NCBI RefSeq assembly: GCF_024609785.1
Contig: NZ_JANHJQ010000009.1
Location: 119,361 to 183,360 of the forward strand
DNA: 64,000 nucleotides
From: Pseudalkalibacillus decolorationis
GTDB taxonomy: Bacteria; Bacillota; Bacilli; Bacillales; Fictibacillaceae
Direction: 5' to 3'
The notes below the pieces were generated by a model. That model saw only the letters and a list, made by a program, of their open reading frames with translations, searched no databases and was not told where the DNA came from. The stretch's first letter is position 1, and each line of letters begins with the position of its first letter. Shown piece by piece: positions 8,451-17,259 of this stretch. Both the position numbers and the translations under genes were made by a program.

Positions 8451-9479
8451 ATGAAACTCATGAAAAAATGGCTTGTTGGATTACTTTCTGTTGGTTTAGT
8501 TACTTCGTTATCAGTGAACCCTACGAATGCCGAGAGTCCTAAAGGTAATGAACTGGAAACTGCTTATATCGATGTGGCCGCTTCTACACTTTGGGTCGAA
8601 CCCAATATATTACGTCCTGTAGATGAGCCATCCGCGACCAACCCAGTAGATTTACGAGAATGGACAAGCAGTATGACTTATGAGGAAAAGCTTTGGCTCG
8701 TCGGGAACTTAGAAAGCCAGGCGTTACTAGGTTCCAAGGTTACCATTTTAGAGGAACAAGGGGAATGGGTGAAGGTTGCGGCACATGAACAACCGACTCC
8801 ACGTAATGAGGTAGGCTACCCTGGTTGGATACCAAAAGATCAATTAACAGACGGAACAGCGTTTTCAATGATAAAGGAACGTTTTCCATTTGCTCTTGTT
8901 ACATCACCGACTACTTGGTTATACGACGATATGAGAAAATCATCTGAATTTATGGAGATTAGTATGAATACGCGCCTTCCTGTATTAAAAGAAATCGGTA
9001 ACATGCTCTTGGTTGTGACACCAAGTGACGGGATTAAATGGCTGCCGACAGAAGATGCAAACGTCTATGAATCAAAGGAAGATGTTCCAAATCCGACAGC
9101 AGATGATATACTCGATACCGCTGAAAAGTTCCTAGGACTACCTTATTTATGGGCTGGCATGTCGGGCTTTGGATTCGATTGTTCCGGGTTTACACATACG
9201 GTTTATAAAACAAACGGGATCACGATTCCACGAGATTCCTCGGTCCAAGCGAAGCATGGAACTCCGGTTGATCGTGAAGATCTTCAAAAAGGAGATTTAA
9301 TATTCTTTGCATATGATGAAGGAAAAGGACGTGTCCATCACGTTGGTATGTATATTGGAAATGGAAAAATGATTCATTCTCCTAACACTAGCTCGACTGT
9401 AAGAGTTGATGATTATGATGCGCCAGGCTATGGTGAAGAATACGCGGGTGCTAGACGTTATCTAGACTCGAACGAATAA
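8451..9479 (+). CDS. Secreted C40 (NlpC/P60) peptidase, YkfC-like
   Basis: 342 residues with a signal peptide of about 27 residues (cleavage after NPTNA). Residues 30-210 contain SH3-like repeats (VTILEEQGEWVKVA, GYPGWIPKDQL, TRLPVLKEIGNMLLV). The NlpC/P60 domain follows at about 215-342, with catalytic Cys in FGFDCSGFTH, His in RVHHVGMYIGNG and a second His in KMIHSPNT. The domain order fits gamma-D-glutamyl-L-diamino acid endopeptidases of the YkfC type, which trim cell-wall peptides. Start ATG at 8451 follows AAAGGAGATTTCT. Together with the DUF819 carrier this suggests release and uptake of murein-derived peptides, by inference only. Confidence 0.85.
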   Translation: MKLMKKWLVGLLSVGLVTSLSVNPTNAESPKGNELETAYIDVAASTLWVEPNILRPVDEPSATNPVDLREWTSSMTYEEKLWLVGNLESQALLGSKVTILEEQGEWVKVAAHEQPTPRNEVGYPGWIPKDQLTDGTAFSMIKERFPFALVTSPTTWLYDDMRKSSEFMEISMNTRLPVLKEIGNMLLVVTPSDGIKWLPTEDANVYESKEDVPNPTADDILDTAEKFLGLPYLWAGMSGFGFDCSGFTHTVYKTNGITIPRDSSVQAKHGTPVDREDLQKGDLIFFAYDEGKGRVHHVGMYIGNGKMIHSPNTSSTVRVDDYDAPGYGEEYAGARRYLDSNE

Positions 9480-9560
9480 TCTGAATTTAATCGTAAATCG
9501 TAGGATTTGTAGCAATTAACTAGACTATACAGAGATGCTGATTTGAGGGATTCAGATCTT

Positions 9561-9604
9561 AAGGGAGAGTACATATTAGTCGTGACTAATATGTACTCTC
9601 CCTT
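9561..9604. terminator. Long perfect hairpin between convergent genes
   Basis: A perfect 20-base stem (AAGGGAGAGTACATATTAGT and its complement) with a CGTG loop lies between the NlpC/P60 gene (plus) and the DEAD-box gene (minus). It is unusually long and perfect; the flanking U-tracts are weak. Confidence 0.7.
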
Positions 9605-9646
9605 ATTTATTGATAAGAACAAACCCTCATCTTATCAGAATTGTCA

Positions 9647-10873
9647 CTACCGCCTTCTTCCGGTTCTCGATGATTCCGATCGGGACTTGTAATTTCTTCT
9701 GTCTTTCGTTGTTTCCGAACCAGTATTACGTCTTTTCCTCGGTTCACGATTTGCAGTTGGCGGAGCTTTCACTTCCACAGCTTTTCGCGTTATTTTGGTA
9801 TCGATACCTTGTTCAATCAACGCAATGGCACTCTGATCCTTCTGTGCAATAAAAGTGACTGCCACGCCCTCTTCCCCTGCTCTACCTGTTCGACCGATTC
9901 GATGAATGTAGCTCTCAACATCTTGAGGTACATCGTAGTTAAAAATATGGGTTACTCCTTCGACGTCCAATCCCCTAGCAGCAACATCCGTCGCGATTAA
10001 CAAATGAACCTTTGCCTCCCGGAAACGTTGCATTACATCTTCACGCTTTGTTTGTGATAGTCCACCATGCAATTCATCGGTTAGATAGCCTTGTTCCTGC
10101 AAATTTTCATTTAATTTACTAACCCGTCGCTTCGTTCTGCAAAAAATGATTGCTAGAAATGGCTGCATTTCTTTGATCGTCTTGCAAAGAGCCTGTTGCT
10201 TTTGTCGATCTGTCGTTTCGACAACGAACTGCTGGATTTCACGAACGACCTTTACCTCAGCTTCGACTTGAATGGGATATGGATTGATCATATAGCGGTT
10301 TGCCAGTTCTCTAATCTCACTTGACATCGTTGCCGAAAACAGCGCCGTTTGTCGTGAAGATGGTGTTTGGTCAATAATCTCCCCCACCTCTCTTATAAAA
10401 CCGATGTGCAACATTTGATCCGCTTCATCAAGAACAAGCATTGATACATGGGATAGGTCGATTGTCCCTCTATGAATGTGATCAAGCAGTCTCCCTGGAG
10501 TCCCGATCACGATACTAATCTTCCCACTTAATCTGCTTATTTGTTGATCGACATCCTGTCCGCCGTATACCGCAAGCACATTGTCATCATCCGACATTCT
10601 AGATAGCTCGGCTGTAATTTGAATCGCTAGCTCTCGCGTTGGCGTAATTATTAGCGTTTGGATATGTTCACTTTCATGGTCTATTTTTTTTAGGATCGGA
10701 AGTAAGAAAGCAAGGGTTTTCCCTGATCCTGTCTGCGCCTGTGCAATGATATCTTTTCCTTCTAACAGCAAGGGGATCGACTCTTGCTGTATCTTTGTTG
10801 GAGTTTTAATACCTTGTTTATGTAATTTTCCGATATGTTCCGGATTGAAACCTAACGATATAAAATCATTCAA
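9647..10873 (-). CDS. DEAD-box ATP-dependent RNA helicase
   Basis: About 408 residues. All core motifs are visible in order: Q-motif (IKTPTKIQ), Walker A AQTGSGKT, PTRELA, TPGRLL, DEAD in LVLDEADQM, SAT, IIFCRTKRR, ATDVAARGLD and HRIGRTGRAG. The C-terminal 50 residues are basic and Arg-rich (KRRN, SRSESSRTGRRR), as in cold-shock type RNA helicases that act on rRNA or mRNA. The TTG at 10873 is the likely start, six bases after GAGGTG; a GTG three codons upstream is also in frame. Single-gene unit. It is one of several Bacillus DEAD-box paralogues (CshA, CshB, DeaD, YfmL); I cannot tell which. Confidence 0.9.
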   Translation of the reverse strand: MNDFISLGFNPEHIGKLHKQGIKTPTKIQQESIPLLLEGKDIIAQAQTGSGKTLAFLLPILKKIDHESEHIQTLIITPTRELAIQITAELSRMSDDDNVLAVYGGQDVDQQISRLSGKISIVIGTPGRLLDHIHRGTIDLSHVSMLVLDEADQMLHIGFIREVGEIIDQTPSSRQTALFSATMSSEIRELANRYMINPYPIQVEAEVKVVREIQQFVVETTDRQKQQALCKTIKEMQPFLAIIFCRTKRRVSKLNENLQEQGYLTDELHGGLSQTKREDVMQRFREAKVHLLIATDVAARGLDVEGVTHIFNYDVPQDVESYIHRIGRTGRAGEEGVAVTFIAQKDQSAIALIEQGIDTKITRKAVEVKAPPTANREPRKRRNTGSETTKDRRNYKSRSESSRTGRRR

Positions 10874-10936
10874 TACATTCACCTCTTCTCTATTATAGCC
10901 TAGACCTCATCTATCCATAAACAAGCTGTAATATTT

Positions 10937-10964
10937 AAAGGCGATCCAATTAAGGATCGCCTTT
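10937..10964 (-). terminator. Hairpin terminator downstream of the MMPL operon
   Basis: AAAGGCGATCC pairs perfectly with GGATCGCCTTT around AATTAA. On the minus strand it is followed by TTTAAATATT. It lies between the end of the MMPL gene (beyond a repeat) and the DEAD-box start. Confidence 0.7.
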
Positions 10965-10971
10965 CATTTTA

Positions 10972-11182
10972 CAAGTAAAGAAAGTATAAAAGTTTGCGGC
11001 ATGGATGTAATGTCCAGCTTCAGCGCCCAACCACTTGGATCACTTCAGGCCTCCTGCGGCGGCAACACACTGAAGTACTTCATGTATATTCCCACGCAGG
11101 GCCAAACTCGTTTGGGCCGAGCCTCCTCGTCGGTCTTCCAGTGACCTTCGTGGCTAAGCAGGGCGCTTGCGCTTTTCTTATA
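10972..11182. repeat. Dispersed intergenic repeat, family B, copy 1
   Basis: Starts AGTATAAAAGTTTGC, then GCAATGT-like and CAGCTTCAGCGCCC, ends AGGGCGCTTGCGCTTTTCTT. The same left end and the GAAAAGCGNAAGCGCCCTG end occur in reverse complement at 57500-57770. It is GC-richer than its surroundings and lies directly behind the MMPL gene. Confidence 0.7.
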
Positions 11183-11192
11183 ATAATACTCT

Positions 11193-14100
11193 TTATTCGT
11201 TCGTTCCTCGCTTAAACGGCCACCAGTTCGCTTGCCCGAAGTTTTTGACCATAACTGGAATAAACAGCGGCAAAATGATAAACGCGTATAAGAGTAAACC
11301 GGTTAAAATACAGGAAGCGATTTGTAACAGTGATAACATTCCTGATGGCATCATTGCCGCGAATGTCCCACCTAATATGACAACGGCTGAAATAATAACC
11401 GTACCCATCCGTTTCATCGCCATCAACATCGCGTCTGCTACAGATAAATCCTTATATTCATTAAATCGATCCATTAAGAAAATGCTGTAATCGACCCCTA
11501 ATGCCACAAGGATAACAAATGCAAAGAACGGTACTGCCCAGCTTATCCCTGTATAGCCAAGAATATTTACGAATAAGAACTCATTCATTGACATTGCAGT
11601 AAAGTAGGTTAAGATCAGTGAACCAATAATATAGATTGGCATGATGATTGATCGGAATAAGAAGATGAGTATAATCGAAATACCAACGAGCATGAGGACT
11701 ACAGTTCGAGAATAATCCTGGTTGGACATTGTTTTCAAATCCTCGTTTGTACTCGTAATTCCGCCAATAGCTACTTCTGCGTTTTCGAGTTTCGTATCTT
11801 TGGTAACTCTCTCGACCGCTTCTTTAATGTTGTCTACTTGGGCCATTACCTGATTCGAATATGGACTCGCTTCGAAAATAACATCCATTGTCATTACTTT
11901 ACGATTCTCAGACATGTAAGCATCAATCGCCTGGTCAAACTCTTTACTTTCTAGAACTTCTTTCGGTAAATAAAATCCATCCATGTCATTGGAATCGGAA
12001 AGCCCCGACAAATAATTCTGCGCAGAACCAAGGCCTTCAGATACTTGATCCAATCCATTTGCACTTTGGTTAAGTCCTCCAGTCAATTGGTTTAATTGAC
12101 CACCCAATTGAGAGAAACCATTAAGAAGCTGCTCCTGACCATTATTTATTTCAGCAACCCCACTTGTTAGCTTCGGCATTGAATCAACAATTTGTCCTTG
12201 CCCATCCGCTAATTTCTCTAGACCAGCCTGTTGTTTCTCTATTCCTTGAATTAGTTTTTCAAGGCCAGTAACCAAATCTTGTTGGCCAGCTAATGCCTTA
12301 TCAAAATTCGTATTCGCTTTACCAATACCTTCAGTTACCTTTGATAAGCCACCATTTAGCTTGTTTAACCCTTCTGATAGAGCTGTTGACTGCTTCTCAA
12401 GAGCACTAACTGTTCCCTTGATTTTTTTATATTGTGGATCCTCTTGTAAACCTTCATGATTTTCTTCTAATGAGGCAAAATCTCCTTGTAATTGACCAAA
12501 GGCTCCGGATAATGCAGTTAACCCATTCTCCACCTTTTTATATTCAGAGTTAAGTGTGTTTAAGGTTGCTCCAGCCTTTTCATATCCGGATAAAAGTTGT
12601 TTATAACCTGCTAGTAATTCCTCTGCCCCGGCCTTTGCATCTTCTAAACCTTTTTGTACTTTAGCTGAACCGGCAGATCCTTGACGAATTCCATCTTCAA
12701 TTTTAGCGAGGTTCGATTGGATTTCAGTTAAACCAGATTGAATTTCATCCGTTCCTGATATTAACCCATCAATTCCATCAACTGCACCGTTTAATTTTGG
12801 TTCAGACTGTGCTAATTCATCTCCAGCTTGATGTAAGCCATCGCTTATTTCATTAAGCCCTTGTTTCCCTTCACCAAGACCCTCTTCTAAATTTTCTGCT
12901 TGATTTGCTACAAAGAATTCCTTGATTGGTTCTCCGGTTGGTCTTGTAACAGAACGCACAGAATCAACCAACGATACTTTTTCAAGCTCTTGACTAATTT
13001 CCTCAGCAAGCTCTATATATTCAGCTGAGTCCATTCGTTCATCATTTTTTAAAACAATTTGTGTTGGCATTGATTCCCCAGGTCCGAAGCTATCTGCAAT
13101 GGCGTCAAATGCTTCAATCGAAGGAACCTCTCCGCTAATTTCTTCTAATGAGTTAAAAGATAGCTTCCCATCATAGGTTGCGAGAAACGGCACACATATA
13201 GCAGCGACAACCAATAATGCAAGAAATGGCCGTGCAAGCGAAAATTTTCCTGCAATACTCCAGAGCTTACTATCCCCGTGCCCAGCATTATTTTTTGAAG
13301 GCCAGAATATTTTCCGCCCCAGTATTGCCATGAAAAACGGAACAATTGTAAACAATGCAATTAGAAGCATCGCAACCCCAATGGCTACTGCCACTGCCGA
13401 TTGGTAAAGTTGGAATTGTGAAAATCCGATTGCTGCGAATCCAATCATAACTGCGATACCGCTGAAAAATACAGTCCGTCCTGCGTTACGGTACGTCTCC
13501 ACAATCGCTTCTATCAAAGTCTCTTTTTGCGATAATTCTTCTTTAAATCGACTTAGAAGTAAAATACAATAGTCCGTTCCAATCCCGAATAATACAGCGA
13601 CTAAAAATATTTGTGTATAGTTGGAAATTGGAAAATCAAATTGGTCCACCAACATCGCTACAATCGACTGTGATGCTAAATACGTAAAGCCGACTGTTAA
13701 AAGTGGAATGATTGGTGCAACAACCGAACGGAACACAAGAAGCAAAACCACCAAAATAAAAACGACGGTAATCCCTTCTGTCTTTTTCAGACCTTCTTGT
13801 GAGCTTTTGGTAAGATCCGCGTTGATCATCCAGTCACTCGTATAATAGTGTTCGACATCTGCATCTTTAATTGTTTGATAGAGTGCTTCGCTAACCTCTT
13901 TATCCTCACGATCATTCCAACTTAAACTAATCGATGCAAGGATCGCCTTTCCATCATCTGAAACGAGCTGTTCCTTTAAATTCTTCTCGTTAAAATGTGT
14001 CAATATTTCAGTAATACCTAGCTTTTCTTTGTTTTCCTCAAGTGTACGGATTGCCTTTTCAGCTTCTTTAATTTCAGTATCCGTTAGCTTTTTATCATTA

Positions 14101-14321
14101 TGAAAGACAAGTGCAACCTGAGTTACGTCCTTATTACCTTCCTGTTCCTGGACATCCTCCATAATCTCGGATGCGAGTGCCGATGAATATTCATTCGGAA
14201 CATCTACCTGCCCTTTTTCACGAACCAGATCAGCCATATTTGGAGCTGCTACAAACAAACCAATTACAATAGCAACCCAAGCGATAATGACAAACCATTT
14301 CCCCTTAATTATTGCCTTCAC
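11193..14321 (-). CDS. MMPL/RND family exporter
   Basis: About 1042 residues with the duplicated MMPL architecture: a first transmembrane helix, extracytoplasmic domain, a block of five or six helices with GTDYCILLLSRFKEEL, then a second large extracytoplasmic domain and a second block with GVDYSIFLMDRFNEY. The conserved Asp in both motifs is the expected proton relay. The second loop (about 470-760) is a long coiled-coil rich region with heptad-like GL/LxxGL repeats, as in YdfJ/YhgE-like proteins. The GTG at 14321 has GGAGGG six bases upstream and is preferred over a TTG two codons earlier. It lies 44 bases after the MarR gene and is surely co-transcribed; substrate unknown, lipid or drug export is the usual family role. 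Confidence 0.9.
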   Translation of the reverse strand: MKAIIKGKWFVIIAWVAIVIGLFVAAPNMADLVREKGQVDVPNEYSSALASEIMEDVQEQEGNKDVTQVALVFHNDKKLTDTEIKEAEKAIRTLEENKEKLGITEILTHFNEKNLKEQLVSDDGKAILASISLSWNDREDKEVSEALYQTIKDADVEHYYTSDWMINADLTKSSQEGLKKTEGITVVFILVVLLLVFRSVVAPIIPLLTVGFTYLASQSIVAMLVDQFDFPISNYTQIFLVAVLFGIGTDYCILLLSRFKEELSQKETLIEAIVETYRNAGRTVFFSGIAVMIGFAAIGFSQFQLYQSAVAVAIGVAMLLIALFTIVPFFMAILGRKIFWPSKNNAGHGDSKLWSIAGKFSLARPFLALLVVAAICVPFLATYDGKLSFNSLEEISGEVPSIEAFDAIADSFGPGESMPTQIVLKNDERMDSAEYIELAEEISQELEKVSLVDSVRSVTRPTGEPIKEFFVANQAENLEEGLGEGKQGLNEISDGLHQAGDELAQSEPKLNGAVDGIDGLISGTDEIQSGLTEIQSNLAKIEDGIRQGSAGSAKVQKGLEDAKAGAEELLAGYKQLLSGYEKAGATLNTLNSEYKKVENGLTALSGAFGQLQGDFASLEENHEGLQEDPQYKKIKGTVSALEKQSTALSEGLNKLNGGLSKVTEGIGKANTNFDKALAGQQDLVTGLEKLIQGIEKQQAGLEKLADGQGQIVDSMPKLTSGVAEINNGQEQLLNGFSQLGGQLNQLTGGLNQSANGLDQVSEGLGSAQNYLSGLSDSNDMDGFYLPKEVLESKEFDQAIDAYMSENRKVMTMDVIFEASPYSNQVMAQVDNIKEAVERVTKDTKLENAEVAIGGITSTNEDLKTMSNQDYSRTVVLMLVGISIILIFLFRSIIMPIYIIGSLILTYFTAMSMNEFLFVNILGYTGISWAVPFFAFVILVALGVDYSIFLMDRFNEYKDLSVADAMLMAMKRMGTVIISAVVILGGTFAAMMPSGMLSLLQIASCILTGLLLYAFIILPLFIPVMVKNFGQANWWPFKRGTNE

Positions 14322-14369
14322 TTTCAACCCTCCAGCTTATTTTCTTTCTATTCATACAACATGTGATTT

Positions 14370-14825
14370 TCATTCATTATTTTTCTGAACATCCAGGAGT
14401 ACGTCATTCAGCTTTTCATAAGTGTCAATAAACTGTTTGATCTCTTGTTCGTCAAACTTTGTAATGAACGATTCGACTAACTTATGAACGCGCTGCTCTG
14501 TTTCTGAGAATAACGTTTGCCCTTTTTCAGTCAGGGTTAAATAAACGACCCGACGATCATTTTCGTCCCTTGTCCGTTTAATCAATCCTTTTTCGAAAAG
14601 ACGATTAATAATCGCTGTGATTGCGCTTTTTTTGACATCAAAAACTTCTGCAAGTTCTGATGATGTACATGTATCGACTTGATTAATATATCTCAATGTA
14701 TAGTGCTGATCACTCGTAAGATCACTGCCAATCTGCTTTCTGATCAATGATTCAGCTTGCTTTGTCACAGAAAATGACACTGCAATATATCGGTCTACTA
14801 ATTCCTTTATGTTCTTTTTGGACAA
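14370..14825 (-). CDS. MarR family transcriptional regulator
   Basis: 151 residues with a winged helix-turn-helix at about 30-110: SDQHYTLRYINQVDTCTSSELAEVFDVKKSAITAIINRLFEKGLIKR, followed by the wing (TRDENDRRVVYLTLTEKGQ). N- and C-terminal helices form the dimer interface. The start is TTG at 14825 with GAGGTG ten bases upstream. First gene of a two-gene operon with the MMPL exporter, the standard arrangement of a local repressor of an efflux pump. A long dyad at 14867 between gene and upstream region is its likely operator. No effector can be inferred. Confidence 0.9.
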   Translation of the reverse strand: MSKKNIKELVDRYIAVSFSVTKQAESLIRKQIGSDLTSDQHYTLRYINQVDTCTSSELAEVFDVKKSAITAIINRLFEKGLIKRTRDENDRRVVYLTLTEKGQTLFSETEQRVHKLVESFITKFDEQEIKQFIDTYEKLNDVLLDVQKNNE

Positions 14826-14866
14826 TTGATCTATTCACCTCACACATATTATAGTTCTACTGATTA

Positions 14867-14887
14867 ATTGTTCAACTGTTGAACAAT
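14867..14887. promoter_or_regulatory. Probable MarR operator
   Basis: ATTGTTCAACTGTTGAACAAT is a perfect 10+1+10 dyad about 42 bases upstream of the MarR start. Size and TTGTTCAAC half sites fit the usual MarR operator, so the pair probably autoregulates. Confidence 0.75.
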
Positions 14888-14994
14888 TATCAGCAAAACC
14901 AATGATAAAGGAGTTATATCCGAATGTCAATGATGGAGTTTTTCTCGACAGATTTAGACCATGTGTGACAACGACATACTCCTTTTAATCACGA

Positions 14995-15025
14995 CAAAAG
15001 AGAGATAAGCTTGAACTCATCTCTC
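14995..15025 (-). terminator. Terminator of phoD
   Basis: On the minus strand GAGAGATGAG and CTTATCTCTC form the stem, followed by TTTTGTCG. Confidence 0.7.
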
Positions 15026-15058
15026 CGCGTAATTTTTACTATTCAATTTCGGTGTTAT

Positions 15059-16702
15059 TTAAGTCGTCACAAGCGCATCATAAATCTTCTTAAGTCCAGG
15101 GTTGTTATGTTCAACTTCTAACGATGCTCTCGTTGAAATCGGCGCATCCGGACGAGTTACATATGGAAGGACACGGAAATCAGCCTGTAATTTTTCTGGA
15201 GTTACGGTGCACTTAACATACCCGCGTTGATTGTTAAAGAACTTAATATGAGGATTTTCCTCAAGTATTTTATCCGTATTTTTCCTCACATCTGATCCAT
15301 CCCGACCTGAAGTGATTGATGTAGCAACAAGTTCAACACCGAGCGTCTTCGAGTTCGGGTCATTAAAATCTGATTTTATATCGTTTGCCCAGTTAGAATG
15401 AACATCTCCTGTAAGTACGACAAGATTGGGAATATCCTGTTCACTGACAAAGTTCAAAACACGTTCACGTGCTGCAGGATAACCGTCCCATGCATCCATA
15501 CTTACACGTTTTTCACCAGGATCAAAATCATAATCACGTTGTGCGAAAAACACTTGCTGGCCCAATACGTTCCATCTTGCTTGTGAATTTTTCAAACTGG
15601 CAAAAAGCCACCGCTCTTGTTCGTCTCCAAGTAATGTTCGGTTTGGATTGTTCGATTCCTCATTCGGAGCGTCCCAACCATCATTGTTTGCTTGGTCATC
15701 ACGGTATTGTCGAGTGTCTAAAATGTTGAAGTTAACCAAGTTTCCATACTCAAATTTCCGATACAATTGTATAGATGATCCATTCGGCATCGAGGAACGT
15801 CGTAAGGGCATATGCTCATAATAAGCTTGGAATGCATCAGCACGACGTTTAATGAACGGTTCGACCGGCTGACCATTTTGAGGGATTTCGCCCGCCCAGT
15901 TGTTCTCAACTTCATGATCATCCAAAACGACAACCCAAGGGAATTTAGCATGTGCTTCTCTTAAATCCCCATCACTTCGATATTGCGCATAGCGATTCCG
16001 ATAATCATCAAGTGTTGTGATTTCAGGGCCAATGTGACTGCGCACACTTCCTTCTGTTTCGCCATCTTCATAAATATAGTCACCAAGATGAAGGACTAAA
16101 TCCAAATCCTCTCCGGCCATTCGCTTATATGCTGTGTAGTATCCTGATTCATAATGCTGGCAGGAAGCGACGGCAAAGCTCATTTTTGAAACATCTGCCC
16201 CAAACGCTGGTAACGTTTTTGTCCGACCAATGGGACTCATTTCGTTGCCAACTTTGAACCGATAAAAATACCTCTCATTTGGTTGTAATCCGTTTACCTC
16301 AACATGAACGGAGTGACCAAGTGCCGCACGAGCAAACTCAACACCGTGCTGAACGACATCGCGGAATCCTTCATCTCGAGCAACTTCCCATCTCACCGGT
16401 ACATCATGATTCTTCTTCATACCCCCACCATTCAAAGGATCAGGCGCTAATCGAGTCCATAGAACGACCCCATCAGGAAGTGGGTCCCCAGAGGCAATTC
16501 CAAGCGTAAATGGATATTCCTTGAACTTCGGAGCCGCGTCAACAGGATTTGCATTTAGTGAACTTGCTATTGTGGCACCCAGTGATAGCATCGCAAACTT
16601 GCTAGTAGCAGCAAGAAATTTCTTCCGATTCATTTTACTTGAATAATGCTTTTCCAAGTCAAAGAGTTCTCCCATTTCCTTCGAAAAATGATCTTTTTTC
16701 AT
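15059..16702 (-). CDS. phoD: Alkaline phosphatase D (PhoD family)
   Basis: 547 residues. PhoD enzymes are secreted Ca/Fe phosphomono- and diesterases used in phosphate scavenging. An N-terminal region with MNRKKFLAATSK and a hydrophobic stretch (FAMLSLGATIASSLNA) resembles a Tat signal, but the twin arginine is Arg-Lys. The PhoD_N domain (about 60-160) is followed by the metallophosphatase domain with LGDYIYEDGE, VVLDDHEVENN, and LTGDVHSNW, which hold the metal ligands. Start ATG at 16702 has AAAGGAG nine bases upstream. Single gene with its own terminator. Control by PhoP is likely from the family, but I could not find a clear array of Pho boxes. Confidence 0.9.
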   Translation of the reverse strand: MKKDHFSKEMGELFDLEKHYSSKMNRKKFLAATSKFAMLSLGATIASSLNANPVDAAPKFKEYPFTLGIASGDPLPDGVVLWTRLAPDPLNGGGMKKNHDVPVRWEVARDEGFRDVVQHGVEFARAALGHSVHVEVNGLQPNERYFYRFKVGNEMSPIGRTKTLPAFGADVSKMSFAVASCQHYESGYYTAYKRMAGEDLDLVLHLGDYIYEDGETEGSVRSHIGPEITTLDDYRNRYAQYRSDGDLREAHAKFPWVVVLDDHEVENNWAGEIPQNGQPVEPFIKRRADAFQAYYEHMPLRRSSMPNGSSIQLYRKFEYGNLVNFNILDTRQYRDDQANNDGWDAPNEESNNPNRTLLGDEQERWLFASLKNSQARWNVLGQQVFFAQRDYDFDPGEKRVSMDAWDGYPAARERVLNFVSEQDIPNLVVLTGDVHSNWANDIKSDFNDPNSKTLGVELVATSITSGRDGSDVRKNTDKILEENPHIKFFNNQRGYVKCTVTPEKLQADFRVLPYVTRPDAPISTRASLEVEHNNPGLKKIYDALVTT

Positions 16703-17036
16703 TGTTCATTCTCCTTTACTTTTCATGATTTTTAAGATACTTGGTTTCCTGTCAGAAAATCTTATATAATGAAAGCTTTTGTAAAACGATGTCTTCAGTA
16801 TAAAAGTACAGTATTAAAGAAAAGTAATGCTCATATTAAGGATTGTAAAAATGTAGTCCCAGAATAAGATGGATCGGATCAATTTTCTTAATAAAAATTC
16901 ATAAGTTGAACGTAATTCAGGAGAAAAAACAAAATTATTTGTAAGAGAGTTGTTATTTTGGAGGATTTACTAAGACTTCAGAGCCACTATAATTGTCAAC
17001 TCATTATTAACTGCAACAATTGAAACACTGAACCCG
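16703..17036. other. Upstream region of phoD, no gene seen
   Basis: About 330 AT-rich bases. The region next to phoD holds TTTACA and TATAAG-like sequences that may be the promoter. Nothing else was recognised. Confidence 0.3.
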
Positions 17037-17150
17037 ATATTTCGGTCACGAACTGAAATATATCGGTCAGGGATTCTGTTATTTCGGTCACGAACTGAAA
17101 TATATCGGTTAGGGATTCTGTTATTTCGGTCACGTATAGTAATAAAGTCC
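17037..17150. repeat. Tandem repeat, 42-base unit, about 2.5 copies
   Basis: The motif TTATTTCGGTCACGAACTGA then AATATATCGGTYAGGGATTC recurs with a period of 42 bases (TTCGGTCA at 17041, 17083 and 17125). Within each unit, TTCGGTCACGAACTGAA contains a short inverted repeat. 42 is a multiple of three, so a spurious open frame with a 14-residue repeat crosses it. Confidence 0.8.
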
Positions 17151-17259
17151 TCCTTACCAGCCACATAATAAGTATTTTTCAAATGTTTTCGAATAGAAAA
17201 AGGCGAACCCGACACCTGCTTGTATCGGATCCACCCTTATTCATGCTTGTATCATTAAC

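Noticed and set aside
17037..17150. Possible short CRISPR array
   Set aside because: The units are contiguous, with no variable spacers, and no cas genes are near.
16970..17215. 81-codon minus-strand frame with a 14-residue repeat (ISVRDRNNRIP)
   Set aside because: It is only the translation of the 42-base DNA repeat; there is no ribosome site and the start would be a GTG in poor context.
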